The notes: generated by a model not told the origin, from the sequence alone. Positions 1-5,436 are shown, numbered from the stretch's first letter. The stretch is 5,436 bases of DNA from Wenzhouxiangella sp. (GCA_021767625.1 JAASTB010000161.1:1-5436); one strand, 5' to 3'. Made by a program: numbers and translations.

Positions 1-796
1 CGTGATCACCAACGCTCGTGCTGACCACCTCGACGTCATGGGGCCGGGCGCGCCGGATGTCGCGCTCGCCCTGGCCGGCACCGTTCCCTACGGCGCCCAC
101 CTGTTCACGGCCGAGCGGGAATACCTCGACACCTTCGAGATGGCTGCCGAGGACCGCGGCAGCCAATTGCACGCCACCTCGGCGGAAGACGTGGCCGCCG
201 TATCCGACGAGGAGATGGCGGGCTTTCGCTACGCCGAGCACGCCGAAAACGTCGCCCTGGCCCTGAACGTCTGCCGGGCGCTGGGTGTCGAGCGGGCGGC
301 GGCCCTGCGGGGCATGCAGCAACTCGAACCCGAAGTGGGAGCCACCCGCGTTCAGAGCGTCGATTTCTTCGGACGCGACATCATTTTCGTCAACGCCTTT
401 GCCGCCAACGACCCGGATTCCACCGAGCTCATCTGGGAGAAGGTGGTCGATCACTACGGCCGGGACCGCTTCAAGCTGGCCGTGGTGAACTGTCGCTTCG
501 ACCGGCCGCAACGCTCGCAGCAGCTCGCCGAGGTGGCGGGCCGCTGGACGCCGGCCGACCACTACGTGCTGATGGGCTCGGGGACCTTGCTGTTCGCCAG
601 GGCCGCGGTTCGGGCCGGACTCGCACCCAGCCGCATGACCGTGGCCGAGGGACTCGACCAGCACGAGCTGTTCGAAACCGTGCTGGAACACACCGAAGGC
701 GCGGCGCTCATCGTGGGCATGTGCAACGTGCACGGCGGCGGCGCGGAACTCGCCAGGCAGTTCAACAACCGGGCAACACGGAGCCAACCCCTATGA
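1..796 (+). CDS. pgsB: Poly-gamma-glutamate synthase ATP-dependent ligase subunit PgsB/CapB, C-terminal part (5' end outside window)
   Basis: Cytoplasmic-face ligase of the PGA synthase. It belongs to the Mur-ligase-like amide ligases, which activate the gamma-carboxyl of glutamate with ATP and extend the polymer together with PgsC. About 264 residues are visible. They align by eye with the Bacillus PgsB C-terminal two thirds: an NARADHLDVMGP segment (visible residues 4-15), GTVPYGAHL (26-34), VNAFAANDPDST (130-141), VNCRFDRPQRSQQLAE (162-177) and NVHGGGAEL (242-250). Bacillus PgsB is about 393 residues, so roughly 130 N-terminal residues, including the P-loop (GIRGKST-like), lie upstream of the window. 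The GTG at position 2 is therefore an internal valine codon, not a start, and the frame runs in from the left edge. The stop overlaps the pgsC start as ATGA, indicating translational coupling. The family call is firm. That the product is PGA rather than a related gamma-linked amide polymer is inferred from the family. Confidence 0.93.
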   Translation, partial: VITNARADHLDVMGPGAPDVALALAGTVPYGAHLFTAEREYLDTFEMAAEDRGSQLHATSAEDVAAVSDEEMAGFRYAEHAENVALALNVCRALGVERAAALRGMQQLEPEVGATRVQSVDFFGRDIIFVNAFAANDPDSTELIWEKVVDHYGRDRFKLAVVNCRFDRPQRSQQLAEVAGRWTPADHYVLMGSGTLLFARAAVRAGLAPSRMTVAEGLDQHELFETVLEHTEGAALIVGMCNVHGGGAELARQFNNRATRSQPL

Positions 797-1371
797 TCCT
801 GCTCAACCTGCTGGCGGTGTCGATCGGCATCGGCCTGCTCGTCACCCTGCTGCTGGTGGAGGTCTTCGGACTCGCCGCCGGCGGCCTGGTCGTGCCCGGT
901 TACGTGGCGCTGAAGCTGCTGCAGCCCTGGAGCGTGGCCATGACCCTGCTGGCCGCCTACGTGACGTATATCGCGGTGCGGACCCTGTCGAGCTTCATGG
1001 TCGTCTACGGACGGCGCAAGACCGCGCTGATGATCCTTTTCGGCTACCTCTCCGGGTCGCTGATGGACATGGCGATGGGTGGCGTTCTCAGCTTTCCGGC
1101 ACCCGAGACCGGCGCACCCGGCACGGCGGGCAGCGCGATGCACTTCAGCTACTTCGAGTTGAGCGTGATCGGCTACATCATTCCCGGCCTGATCGCCATC
1201 TGGTTCGAGCGACAGGGCGTGGTCAAGACCCTGGTGGGGCTGATCGTTTCGGCCGTCCTCGTGCGCCTGATCCTGGTACTGATCATGCCCGATGTTCTGA
1301 TGACCTACGAGGCGGAGCAGGCGCTCAACCGCGCCGACATCACGACCGTCCTGCAGGAGGTGTTCGAATGA
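793..1371 (+). CDS. pgsC: Poly-gamma-glutamate synthase membrane subunit PgsC/CapC
   Basis: Integral membrane partner of PgsB; together they form the minimal PGA polymerase complex in the cytoplasmic membrane. The 192-residue protein is strongly hydrophobic, with probable membrane segments near residues 3-23, 27-43, 48-66, 77-98, 122-137 and 144-166. Family hallmarks seen are GLVVPGY (31-37), YGRRK (72-76) and IGYIIPGLIA (126-135) followed by an ERQG segment. The start is the ATG at 793, inside the ATGA overlap with pgsB. A GGAG at 780-783 lies 9 bases upstream, and the protein begins directly with a hydrophobic helix as expected. An upstream in-frame ATG at 721 would add 24 charged residues overlapping pgsB and is not favoured. 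The protein is longer than Bacillus PgsC (about 149 residues). It has an extra Gly/Ala/Pro-rich loop at 101-118 and a soluble tail of about 25 residues. Its stop overlaps the next gene as ATGA. Confidence 0.93.
   Translation: MILLNLLAVSIGIGLLVTLLLVEVFGLAAGGLVVPGYVALKLLQPWSVAMTLLAAYVTYIAVRTLSSFMVVYGRRKTALMILFGYLSGSLMDMAMGGVLSFPAPETGAPGTAGSAMHFSYFELSVIGYIIPGLIAIWFERQGVVKTLVGLIVSAVLVRLILVLIMPDVLMTYEAEQALNRADITTVLQEVFE
1355..1360 (+). promoter_or_regulatory. Strong ribosome binding site for the PgsW-like gene
   Basis: AGGAGG is a full Shine-Dalgarno core, inside the pgsC coding end and 7 bases before ATG 1368. With the ATGA overlap it fixes the start and suggests both re-initiation and independent ribosome loading. 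Confidence 0.8.
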
Positions 1372-2516
1372 TGCCACGCGGTCAGAAACTCTACTGGCGC
1401 CCGTCCGATATTCCCGTGAGCGCCCTGCTCCTGCTCGCCCTTGCAGCTGTCGCGGCACTGATCGTGGTCGAGACCTTCACGCGTGAAGAGGCTTCCGACT
1501 ACTACGACGAAATGCTCGACGCCTCGCGCCTGGTCCAGCAGGGCATCGAGACCCTGCGACCGATCCGGGGACGGATCGAGCCGATCAACCCGGACGTCGA
1601 TCCGCTGCGCTCCGGGCTGATCGGCGTTGCTTCCTCACCGATCACCAGCAACAGCGGTCACCTCGAAGCCAAGCAGGCGACCATCAACCCCAACTGGGCC
1701 GCGGTCGCCATCCGCCTGCTGGCCGAAGCCGGCGTCGAACCGGGCGACCACGTGGCCGTAGCCGTTTCCGGCTCCTTTCCCGCCCTCAATCTTGCCGTCT
1801 ATGCCGCGCTCGAATCCATGGATGTCACGCCCATCGCCATCGTGTCGGGATCGGCGTCGCAATGGGGAGCCAACGTGCCCGGCTTTGCATGGATGGATAT
1901 CTCGCGGGAGCTGCGCAACGCCGAGCTGATCCACATGCAGGCGCAGGCGGCCACCCTGGGCGGCATCGAAGACCGGGGCATCGGCCTCAACGAACGCGGA
2001 CTGCAGTTGATTCGCAGCGCAGCGGAAAGCGCCGGCATCGAGTTGATGATTCCCGACAGCTATGAAGCCGCGGTGGCAGAGCGCATTCGCGTCTACAACC
2101 AGGGCGCCGACGGGCAGCCCATCGCCGCGCTGGTGAACGTCGGCGGCGGGACGGCCACCACCGGCCCGGAAAGCATCGACCACTACTTCGGCAGCGGGCT
2201 CATCCGCAAGGCGCCGTCTGCCGCCTTCCGGGTTCCATCCGTGATGGGGCACTTCCTGCAGGAAGGCGTTCCGGTCATCAACTTCTCCGGCATTCGCGGC
2301 CTCGCCACCCAGTTCGGCCTGCCCTACCCGCCGCAGCGCATGGAAAGCGTGGGCTCGGGCGGCGTCTACCGGGCCGAGTCCTACCAGCGCTGGCTGGCCG
2401 CCCTGATGATCGTGCTGCTGCTCGGCCTGACGGCCCTGATCATGCGCTCGGCCAACATCGCCCTGGCTGCGGGGCAATCCGGCCGCAAGAAGGACGCCAT
2501 GAAACCGAAGGTCTGA
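1368..2516 (+). CDS. pgsW: Poly-gamma-glutamate system protein (PgsW-like), bitopic membrane protein
   Basis: Third gene of the PGA operon. The 382-residue protein resembles the 'poly-gamma-glutamate system protein' family found beside pgsB and pgsC in bacteria that lack a classical Bacillus arrangement; its biochemical role is not established. It has an N-terminal membrane helix (about 17-36), a soluble domain of about 300 residues, and a C-terminal membrane helix (about 342-358) followed by a short basic tail (GRKKDAMKPKV). Conspicuous conserved-looking segments are GVASSPITSNSGHLEAKQ (86-103), VAVSGSFPALNLAVYAALES (131-150) and a glycine-rich NVGGGTATTG (257-266), which could be ligand-binding loops. 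A strong AGGAGG at 1355-1360, seven bases before ATG 1368, supports that start; the adjacent ATG at 1371 is an alternative only three bases on. The start overlaps the pgsC stop by 4 bases. The family name rests on remembered similarity plus operon position. Confidence 0.8.
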   Translation: MMPRGQKLYWRPSDIPVSALLLLALAAVAALIVVETFTREEASDYYDEMLDASRLVQQGIETLRPIRGRIEPINPDVDPLRSGLIGVASSPITSNSGHLEAKQATINPNWAAVAIRLLAEAGVEPGDHVAVAVSGSFPALNLAVYAALESMDVTPIAIVSGSASQWGANVPGFAWMDISRELRNAELIHMQAQAATLGGIEDRGIGLNERGLQLIRSAAESAGIELMIPDSYEAAVAERIRVYNQGADGQPIAALVNVGGGTATTGPESIDHYFGSGLIRKAPSAAFRVPSVMGHFLQEGVPVINFSGIRGLATQFGLPYPPQRMESVGSGGVYRAESYQRWLAALMIVLLLGLTALIMRSANIALAAGQSGRKKDAMKPKV

Positions 2517-2542
2517 ATCGGGCCGGTTTTCGTCTCCCGAAC

Positions 2543-2571
2543 TTGACCCGCTCCCCGCCGCTCGCTAGGTT
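2543..2571 (+). promoter_or_regulatory. Probable sigma70-type promoter for the Sel1/TonB-C paralog pair
   Basis: TTGACC (2543-2548) and TAGGTT (2566-2571) are separated by exactly 17 bases. The -35 box matches TTGACA at five of six positions. The -10 box keeps the three most important bases of TATAAT (first T, second A, last T). Transcription would begin near 2577-2580, giving an untranslated leader of about 35 bases before ATG 2614. The site is in the short gap after the PGA operon, so the two paralogs can be transcribed independently of it. No convincing terminator separates the operon from this promoter, so read-through is possible. Boxes are seen directly; activity is inferred. Confidence 0.6.
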
Positions 2572-2613
2572 GTGATCGGGAAAGGGCTTGATTCAACAAT
2601 AACGGAGACGAAA

Positions 2614-3882
2614 ATGAATCGAATCGTGTTGGCGATTCTGGCCTGCCTTTGTGCAGGCATGGTGGATGCACGGCAACCGGTCACTTTCGACCAGGCGGCC
2701 GAAGCTCGCGCAGCCGGAGAGACCGAGGCCGCCCGGGCGTCGTTCCGCCGCCTGGCCGAGAACGGATTCGCGGCGGCCCAGCACCAGCTCGGTAGCATGC
2801 TCCTGGCTGGTGAAGGCGGTGGGGCGGATGCTGTCGAGGGCGCACTCTGGATTCGCCTGGCGGCCGCTCAAGGCCACCAAGCGCCCGGCGAGACACCGCA
2901 ACACTCCCTCGAGCCCGCGCAGCGCGATGCGGTGGCGAAGCGTTTTCCGGACTGGCAGCGCCGCTACTCGGAAACCGCCCTCTTCGCGCGCCACGCGCCC
3001 GAGCCCTGCGACGACTGCGGAGAGGGCCAGTTCGACGGCCTCCGACCGACCTTCGGCACCGAGGAGCTCGTCATCAACGGCAGACAGGCCGTTCTGCACA
3101 AGCGCGCGCCGAAGTATCCGCGCGAACTACGTCGTCGCGGCATTCCCGGCTTCGTGCGCCTGGGCGCCTGGGTCGGCCCGGACGGCAGATTCGAGAACCC
3201 CCACGTCATCTTCAGCGACCCGGAATGGATCTTCGATGGACCGGCACTGGCCGCGCTGCTGGACTGGCGGGTCGAGTGGGAAGACAGCGCGCCTCGGCCC
3301 GGCGGCCGCTACGTCAGCGAATCCATCATGTTCTATCTCGACGGCAGGAGCTGGGAGCGCAAGGCCCGGCGACAGTATGAGCGCCTCATCGACGACTGGG
3401 ACGAAGACGTCGCCGCCGGCTATCGAGCCGCGCGCATGGCCAGCATCCTCGGATTCGGCGACCTGGCCGGCGGTCACCAGGGATTCATGACCTTGATGCA
3501 CGAATCCTCCAAGAGAGGTCTGGCTCGCGCTCAGATCGACCTTCACGACCACCTGCAAGGTGGCAGGGGTATCCGCCAGGACAGCCGGGCCGCGGCCTTC
3601 TGGCTGCATCGGGCCGCTCTGTCGGGCGATGCGCTCGCGCAGTTCCTGCTCAGCCTGCGCGGCACGGGCGAGGCGCAATTCGATCAGGCTCTGCTGTCCC
3701 AAGCCGCCGAAGCCGGCAGCGTGCCGGCCATCATGACCGTCTTGCGGCAGGAGCTAGCCGAACCGGCGACCGCGGACAAGCAGCTTCTCGAAAGGCTGGT
3801 GGAGCTCTTGCCGGAGTTCTGGTACATGGTCAACCCGGACCAGGAGCTCGTCGAACGAGCGAAGTCGCTGGCGGCCGGCTGA
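2614..3882 (+). CDS. Exported Sel1-like repeat protein with central TonB-C-like domain (paralog 1)
   Basis: A 422-residue protein I cannot assign to a named gene. Residues 1-19 look like a Sec signal peptide (basic N-end, hydrophobic core, VDA before R20), so it is probably periplasmic. Residues about 26-90 are Sel1-like, with AAARASFRRLAENG- and GALWIRLAAAQG-type helices. C132 and C135 form a CxxC and are the only cysteines outside the signal peptide. Residues about 165-243 fit a TonB C-terminal fold: KYPRELRRRGIPGFVRLGAWV, DGRFENPHVIFSDPE, then FDGPALAALLDW. Residues about 303-347 are another Sel1-like unit (ARAQIDL, AAAFWLHRAALSGDALAQFLLSL), with helical tail to the end. There is no transmembrane anchor or Pro-rich linker as in real TonB. 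The ATG at 2614 has GGAG (2604-2607) six bases upstream. The earlier in-frame GTG at 2572 abuts the predicted -10 box and is rejected. Sel1 repeats usually mediate protein binding; the actual partner is unknown. Confidence 0.85.
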   Translation: MNRIVLAILACLCAGMVDARQPVTFDQAAEARAAGETEAARASFRRLAENGFAAAQHQLGSMLLAGEGGGADAVEGALWIRLAAAQGHQAPGETPQHSLEPAQRDAVAKRFPDWQRRYSETALFARHAPEPCDDCGEGQFDGLRPTFGTEELVINGRQAVLHKRAPKYPRELRRRGIPGFVRLGAWVGPDGRFENPHVIFSDPEWIFDGPALAALLDWRVEWEDSAPRPGGRYVSESIMFYLDGRSWERKARRQYERLIDDWDEDVAAGYRAARMASILGFGDLAGGHQGFMTLMHESSKRGLARAQIDLHDHLQGGRGIRQDSRAAAFWLHRAALSGDALAQFLLSLRGTGEAQFDQALLSQAAEAGSVPAIMTVLRQELAEPATADKQLLERLVELLPEFWYMVNPDQELVERAKSLAAG

Positions 3883-3893
3883 GCGAAGCCGGC
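3874..3893 (+). terminator. Hairpin over the paralog 1 stop codon; possible weak terminator or attenuator
   Basis: A 7-bp GC-rich stem (GCCGGCT at 3874-3880 paired with AGCCGGC at 3887-3893) closes a 6-base loop and includes the first base of the TGA stop. It is followed by ACCGCTTT rather than a true run of T, so it would be a poor intrinsic terminator. It may lower expression of the downstream paralog or stabilise the 3' end of an upstream message. The pairing is seen directly; the role is inferred. Confidence 0.35.
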
Positions 3894-3909
3894 ACCGCTT
3901 TACCGCAAA

Positions 3910-3921
3910 CCCGGCGCCGGG
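3910..3921. repeat. 12-base perfect palindrome in the gap between the paralogs
   Basis: CCCGGCGCCGGG is fully self-complementary. It lies in the 86-bp gap between the two paralogs, 17 bases after the stop-codon hairpin, and could pair with that hairpin's arms as an alternative fold. It could also be chance in GC-rich DNA. No convincing promoter boxes are visible in this gap, which supports cotranscription of the two genes. Confidence 0.35.
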
Positions 3922-3954
3922 GGGCGTCGAGCAAGGGGTCGTTACAAACAACCT

Positions 3955-3960
3955 GAGGAG
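3955..3960 (+). promoter_or_regulatory. Strong ribosome binding site of paralog 2
   Basis: GAGGAG ends 8 bases before ATG 3969 and is a better Shine-Dalgarno match than the GGAG in front of paralog 1. Paralog 2 may therefore be translated at least as well as paralog 1 from a shared message. Confidence 0.75.
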
Positions 3961-3968
3961 ATATTCCC

Positions 3969-5258
3969 ATGAATCGAATGGTGTTGGCGATTGTGGCCTG
4001 CCTCGGCGCAAGCGTAGTCGAGGCGAGGCAACCGGTATCCTTCGACGAAACCGTCGAGGCGCACGCGGCCGGCGAACTGGAGGCGGCGCGGACCGCTTTC
4101 GGCCGCATGGCCGAGTCCGGACGGGTCGAAGCCCAGTTCAACCTGGGCGCCATGCTGGCCAACGGCGAAGGCGGGCCCGCACAGCTGGTCGAGGCAGCCC
4201 TCTGGATCAACCTGGCCGCCGAGGCCGGGTTCTCGACGGCCGAAGCGGCCTCTCCGACGATACTAGCGGCGCTGAACGAGCCGCAACGCGCGGAGCTTGA
4301 ACGGCGACTGCCCACATGGCGAAGCGAATACTCCCGAAGCGCTCTTCTGGCACGTCATGCCCCGGAATTCTGTAGAGAATGCAAAAAAGGGAAACAAAGC
4401 GCCAGTGAGGCCGAGAGCTATCGGATTCAGGCCCTGATCGACGACAAGCAGCTCACCGTAGACCGCGAGGCGCCCCGCTATCCGCGCGATGCCGCTCGCT
4501 CCGGGGCCATGGGCTTGGTGCTGCTGGGCGGTTGGATCAACGACGCGGGTGACATCGAACAGCCCCATGTTCTCTTTAGCGATCCGGAAGAAGTGTTCGA
4601 CCGTGCCGCCATGCGGGCCTTTTCCCGCTGGGATTTCGAGTGGACCGACGGTGCGCCCGAAAGCGTCCCCATGTACATTACACAGCAAATCAGCTTCACG
4701 CTCGACAACCGTGGCGCAGGATCACCCTACGGAAGCGTCACCCGGCAAAAGCTCGAGGCAGACCTCGAAGCGGCCAGCGAGGACATTCTCGCCGCCTACC
4801 AGGCGGCATGGACGCTCGACTTCCTGAAGCTCCAGGTCGACCCGGAGAACCCCGGTGCCATCATCGAAGTTACGCATCAGGCGGCCCGGGCCGGCATCGT
4901 CCGGGCTCAGCTCGATCTGGCCGAGCGACTCCGCTGCGGAGACGATGTGGTGCAGGACGGACGAGCCCACCGATTCTGGCTGAAGCAGGCGGCATTCGAA
5001 GGCGTTCCACGGGCGCAGTTCCTTCTGTCGCTCAAGGACTCGCTGGATCCGGACTTTACGACAGCATTGCGACAGAGCGCTGCCGAGAGCGGCTTCCTGC
5101 CCGCAAGACTGGCGGAAATCAGGCATCAGGTGGGGCAACGGGAAGACGCGGACCGGCAGGCGCTTGCTGCGCTGCTCGAAAGCCTGCCTCGAACGTGGCG
5201 CAAGTACCACGGAGACGATGCAGTGATGCGCCGCGCCGAAGCCCTTGTAGAACTCTGA
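3969..5258 (+). CDS. Exported Sel1-like repeat protein with central TonB-C-like domain (paralog 2)
   Basis: A 429-residue tandem paralog of the preceding gene with the same layout: signal peptide (1-19, VEA before R20), Sel1-like region (26-90), CxxC (C135, C138), TonB-C-like domain (about 168-246: APRYPRDAARSGAMGLVLLGGWI, IEQPHVLFSDPEEVFDRAAM, SRWDFEW) and a second Sel1-like region (about 308-356: RAGIVRAQLDLAERL, HRFWLKQAAFEGVPRAQFLLSL). By hand count 51 of the first 80 residues and about half of the TonB-C core match paralog 1 without gaps; the inter-domain linkers are more diverged. GAGGAG (3955-3960) lies 8 bases before ATG 3969, giving a confident start. It is probably cotranscribed with paralog 1 and ends before the inverted repeat at 5270. 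A stretch of AT-rich codons follows the first cysteine (4371-4400). A probable periplasmic scaffold or sensor; the function is unknown. Confidence 0.85.
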   Translation: MNRMVLAIVACLGASVVEARQPVSFDETVEAHAAGELEAARTAFGRMAESGRVEAQFNLGAMLANGEGGPAQLVEAALWINLAAEAGFSTAEAASPTILAALNEPQRAELERRLPTWRSEYSRSALLARHAPEFCRECKKGKQSASEAESYRIQALIDDKQLTVDREAPRYPRDAARSGAMGLVLLGGWINDAGDIEQPHVLFSDPEEVFDRAAMRAFSRWDFEWTDGAPESVPMYITQQISFTLDNRGAGSPYGSVTRQKLEADLEAASEDILAAYQAAWTLDFLKLQVDPENPGAIIEVTHQAARAGIVRAQLDLAERLRCGDDVVQDGRAHRFWLKQAAFEGVPRAQFLLSLKDSLDPDFTTALRQSAAESGFLPARLAEIRHQVGQREDADRQALAALLESLPRTWRKYHGDDAVMRRAEALVEL

Positions 5259-5269
5259 GAACGAAACGC

Positions 5270-5296
5270 AAAGAGCCGGCGAATCGCCGGCTCTTT
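5270..5296. terminator. Bidirectional intrinsic terminator between convergent paralog 2 and tRNA-Cys
   Basis: A perfect inverted repeat: AAAGAGCCGGCG (5270-5281), loop AAT, CGCCGGCTCTTT (5285-5296). The 12-bp stem has a GC-rich core and A/T-rich ends, so each strand ends in a short T-rich arm. It starts 11 bases after the paralog 2 stop and 15 bases from the 3' end of the tRNA on the other strand, which suits termination of both units. The T-run is short on both strands. Confidence 0.85.
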
Positions 5297-5311
5297 GGAT
5301 CAGGTCATTCT

Positions 5312-5385
5312 TGGAGGCCAGGCCCGGAATCGAACCGAGGTACACGGCTTTGCAGGCCGCTGCATCACCACTCTGCCACCTGGCC
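5312..5385 (-). tRNA. tRNA-Cys, anticodon GCA, with encoded CCA
   Basis: Read on the minus strand the 74-base gene folds as a complete cloverleaf. The acceptor is GGCCAGG/CCTGGCC with discriminator T and a genome-encoded CCA (5312-5314). The D-arm has a 3-bp stem (GCA/TGC), the anticodon stem is GCGGC/GCCGT around loop CTGCAAA, the variable loop is 4 bases, and the T-arm is CTCGG-TTCGATT-CCGGG. The anticodon GCA lies at 5351-5353. Layout and loop bases match bacterial tRNA-Cys. It delivers cysteine to UGC and UGU codons. It is transcribed towards paralog 2, with the inverted repeat at 5270-5296 between them. No direct repeat of the tRNA 3' end is seen in the window, so there is no sign of an integrated element here. 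Confidence 0.96.
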
Positions 5386-5398
5386 GGATGCGGGTCAG

Positions 5399-5427
5399 AT
5401 TGTACCCCAACTATGCGCCTGTTACAG
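5399..5427 (-). promoter_or_regulatory. Probable promoter of the tRNA-Cys gene
   Basis: On the minus strand TACAAT (5404-5399) is a five-of-six match to the -10 consensus. A weak -35 candidate, CTGTAA (5427-5422), lies 17 bases upstream. The -10 box is 13 bases before the mature tRNA 5' end, implying a leader of only a few bases. No GC-rich stringent discriminator is obvious directly after the -10 box. Confidence 0.6.
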
Positions 5428-5436
5428 CGGCGGGAG

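Noticed and set aside
562..1458. Long minus-strand open frame of 298 codons opposite pgsB/pgsC
   Set aside because: Its translation is rich in His, Gln, Arg and Asp with no recognisable motif, and it lies opposite two firmly identified genes. It is a GC-rich antisense shadow.
1635..2477. Minus-strand open frame of 280 codons opposite the PgsW-like gene
   Set aside because: Low-complexity G/D/H/R-rich translation with no domain signal. The plus-strand frame has membrane helices, a strong RBS and operon coupling.
2502..2530. Possible terminator after the PGA operon (AAACCG with CGGTTT)
   Set aside because: Only a 6-bp stem around a 16-base loop, starting inside the coding end and followed by TCGTC rather than a T-run. 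Too weak to call.
2572..2613. Alternative GTG start 14 codons upstream for paralog 1
   Set aside because: It directly follows the predicted -10 box, would put charged residues ahead of the signal peptide, and has no paralog 2 counterpart. ATG 2614 has a proper GGAG.
2614..2658. Lipoprotein signal (I-L-A-C / I-V-A-C at residues 8-11 in both paralogs)
   Set aside because: It resembles a lipobox, but only seven residues would precede it, too short for a usual lipoprotein signal. The VDA/VEA site before R20 fits an ordinary signal peptidase better.
2651..3490. Plus-strand 279-codon frame overlapping paralog 1
   Set aside because: Ser/Arg/Pro-rich out-of-frame translation with no signal peptide or domain. 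Paralog 1 has a clear paralog in its own frame.
4383..4391. A-run as a programmed -1 frameshift site in paralog 2
   Set aside because: The codon phase (TGC AAA AAA GGG) does not fit the X XXY YYZ arrangement, six A are short for polymerase slippage, and the zero frame continues through the conserved TonB-C-like domain.

Overview
The window is GC-rich bacterial DNA with dense, mostly co-directional coding and no sign of phage, transposon or CRISPR. The exported proteins with Sel1-like and TonB-C-like domains, the tRNA-Cys with an encoded CCA, and the sigma70-like promoter spacing suggest a Gram-negative proteobacterium. A halophilic or environmental gammaproteobacterium is my guess, but I cannot fix the genus from the sequence alone.

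Left part (1-2516, plus strand): the end of a poly-gamma-glutamate (PGA) synthesis operon. It holds the C-terminal two thirds of the PgsB/CapB amide ligase (cut by the window edge), complete PgsC/CapC, and a complete third gene of the 'poly-gamma-glutamate system protein' (PgsW-like) type. All three are coupled by 4-base ATGA stop/start overlaps, so they are almost certainly one translationally coupled transcript. PgsB and PgsC form the membrane synthase that polymerises glutamate using ATP. The third protein has a membrane anchor at each end and an unknown role. No PgsA/CapA-type exporter or anchor gene is in view.

Middle and right part (2517-5258, plus strand): after a 97-bp gap containing a good sigma70-like promoter come two tandem paralogous genes of 422 and 429 residues. 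Each product has a signal peptide, an N-terminal Sel1-like helical repeat region, a CxxC pair, a TonB-C-like domain, and further Sel1-like repeats. This arrangement lacks the membrane anchor and proline-rich linker of true TonB, and I do not recognise it as a named system. The two genes are separated by 86 bp with no clear promoter, so they are probably one transcript. A perfect inverted repeat (5270-5296) ends it.

Right edge (5312-5385, minus strand): a complete tRNA-Cys(GCA) gene convergent with the paralog pair, with its own promoter at 5399-5427. The inverted repeat at 5270-5296 lies between the two convergent units and probably stops transcription from both sides.

How the parts work together: the PGA genes form one functional unit. 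The Sel1/TonB-C pair is a second, probably independently transcribed envelope unit. Any functional link between them is only suggested by adjacency.
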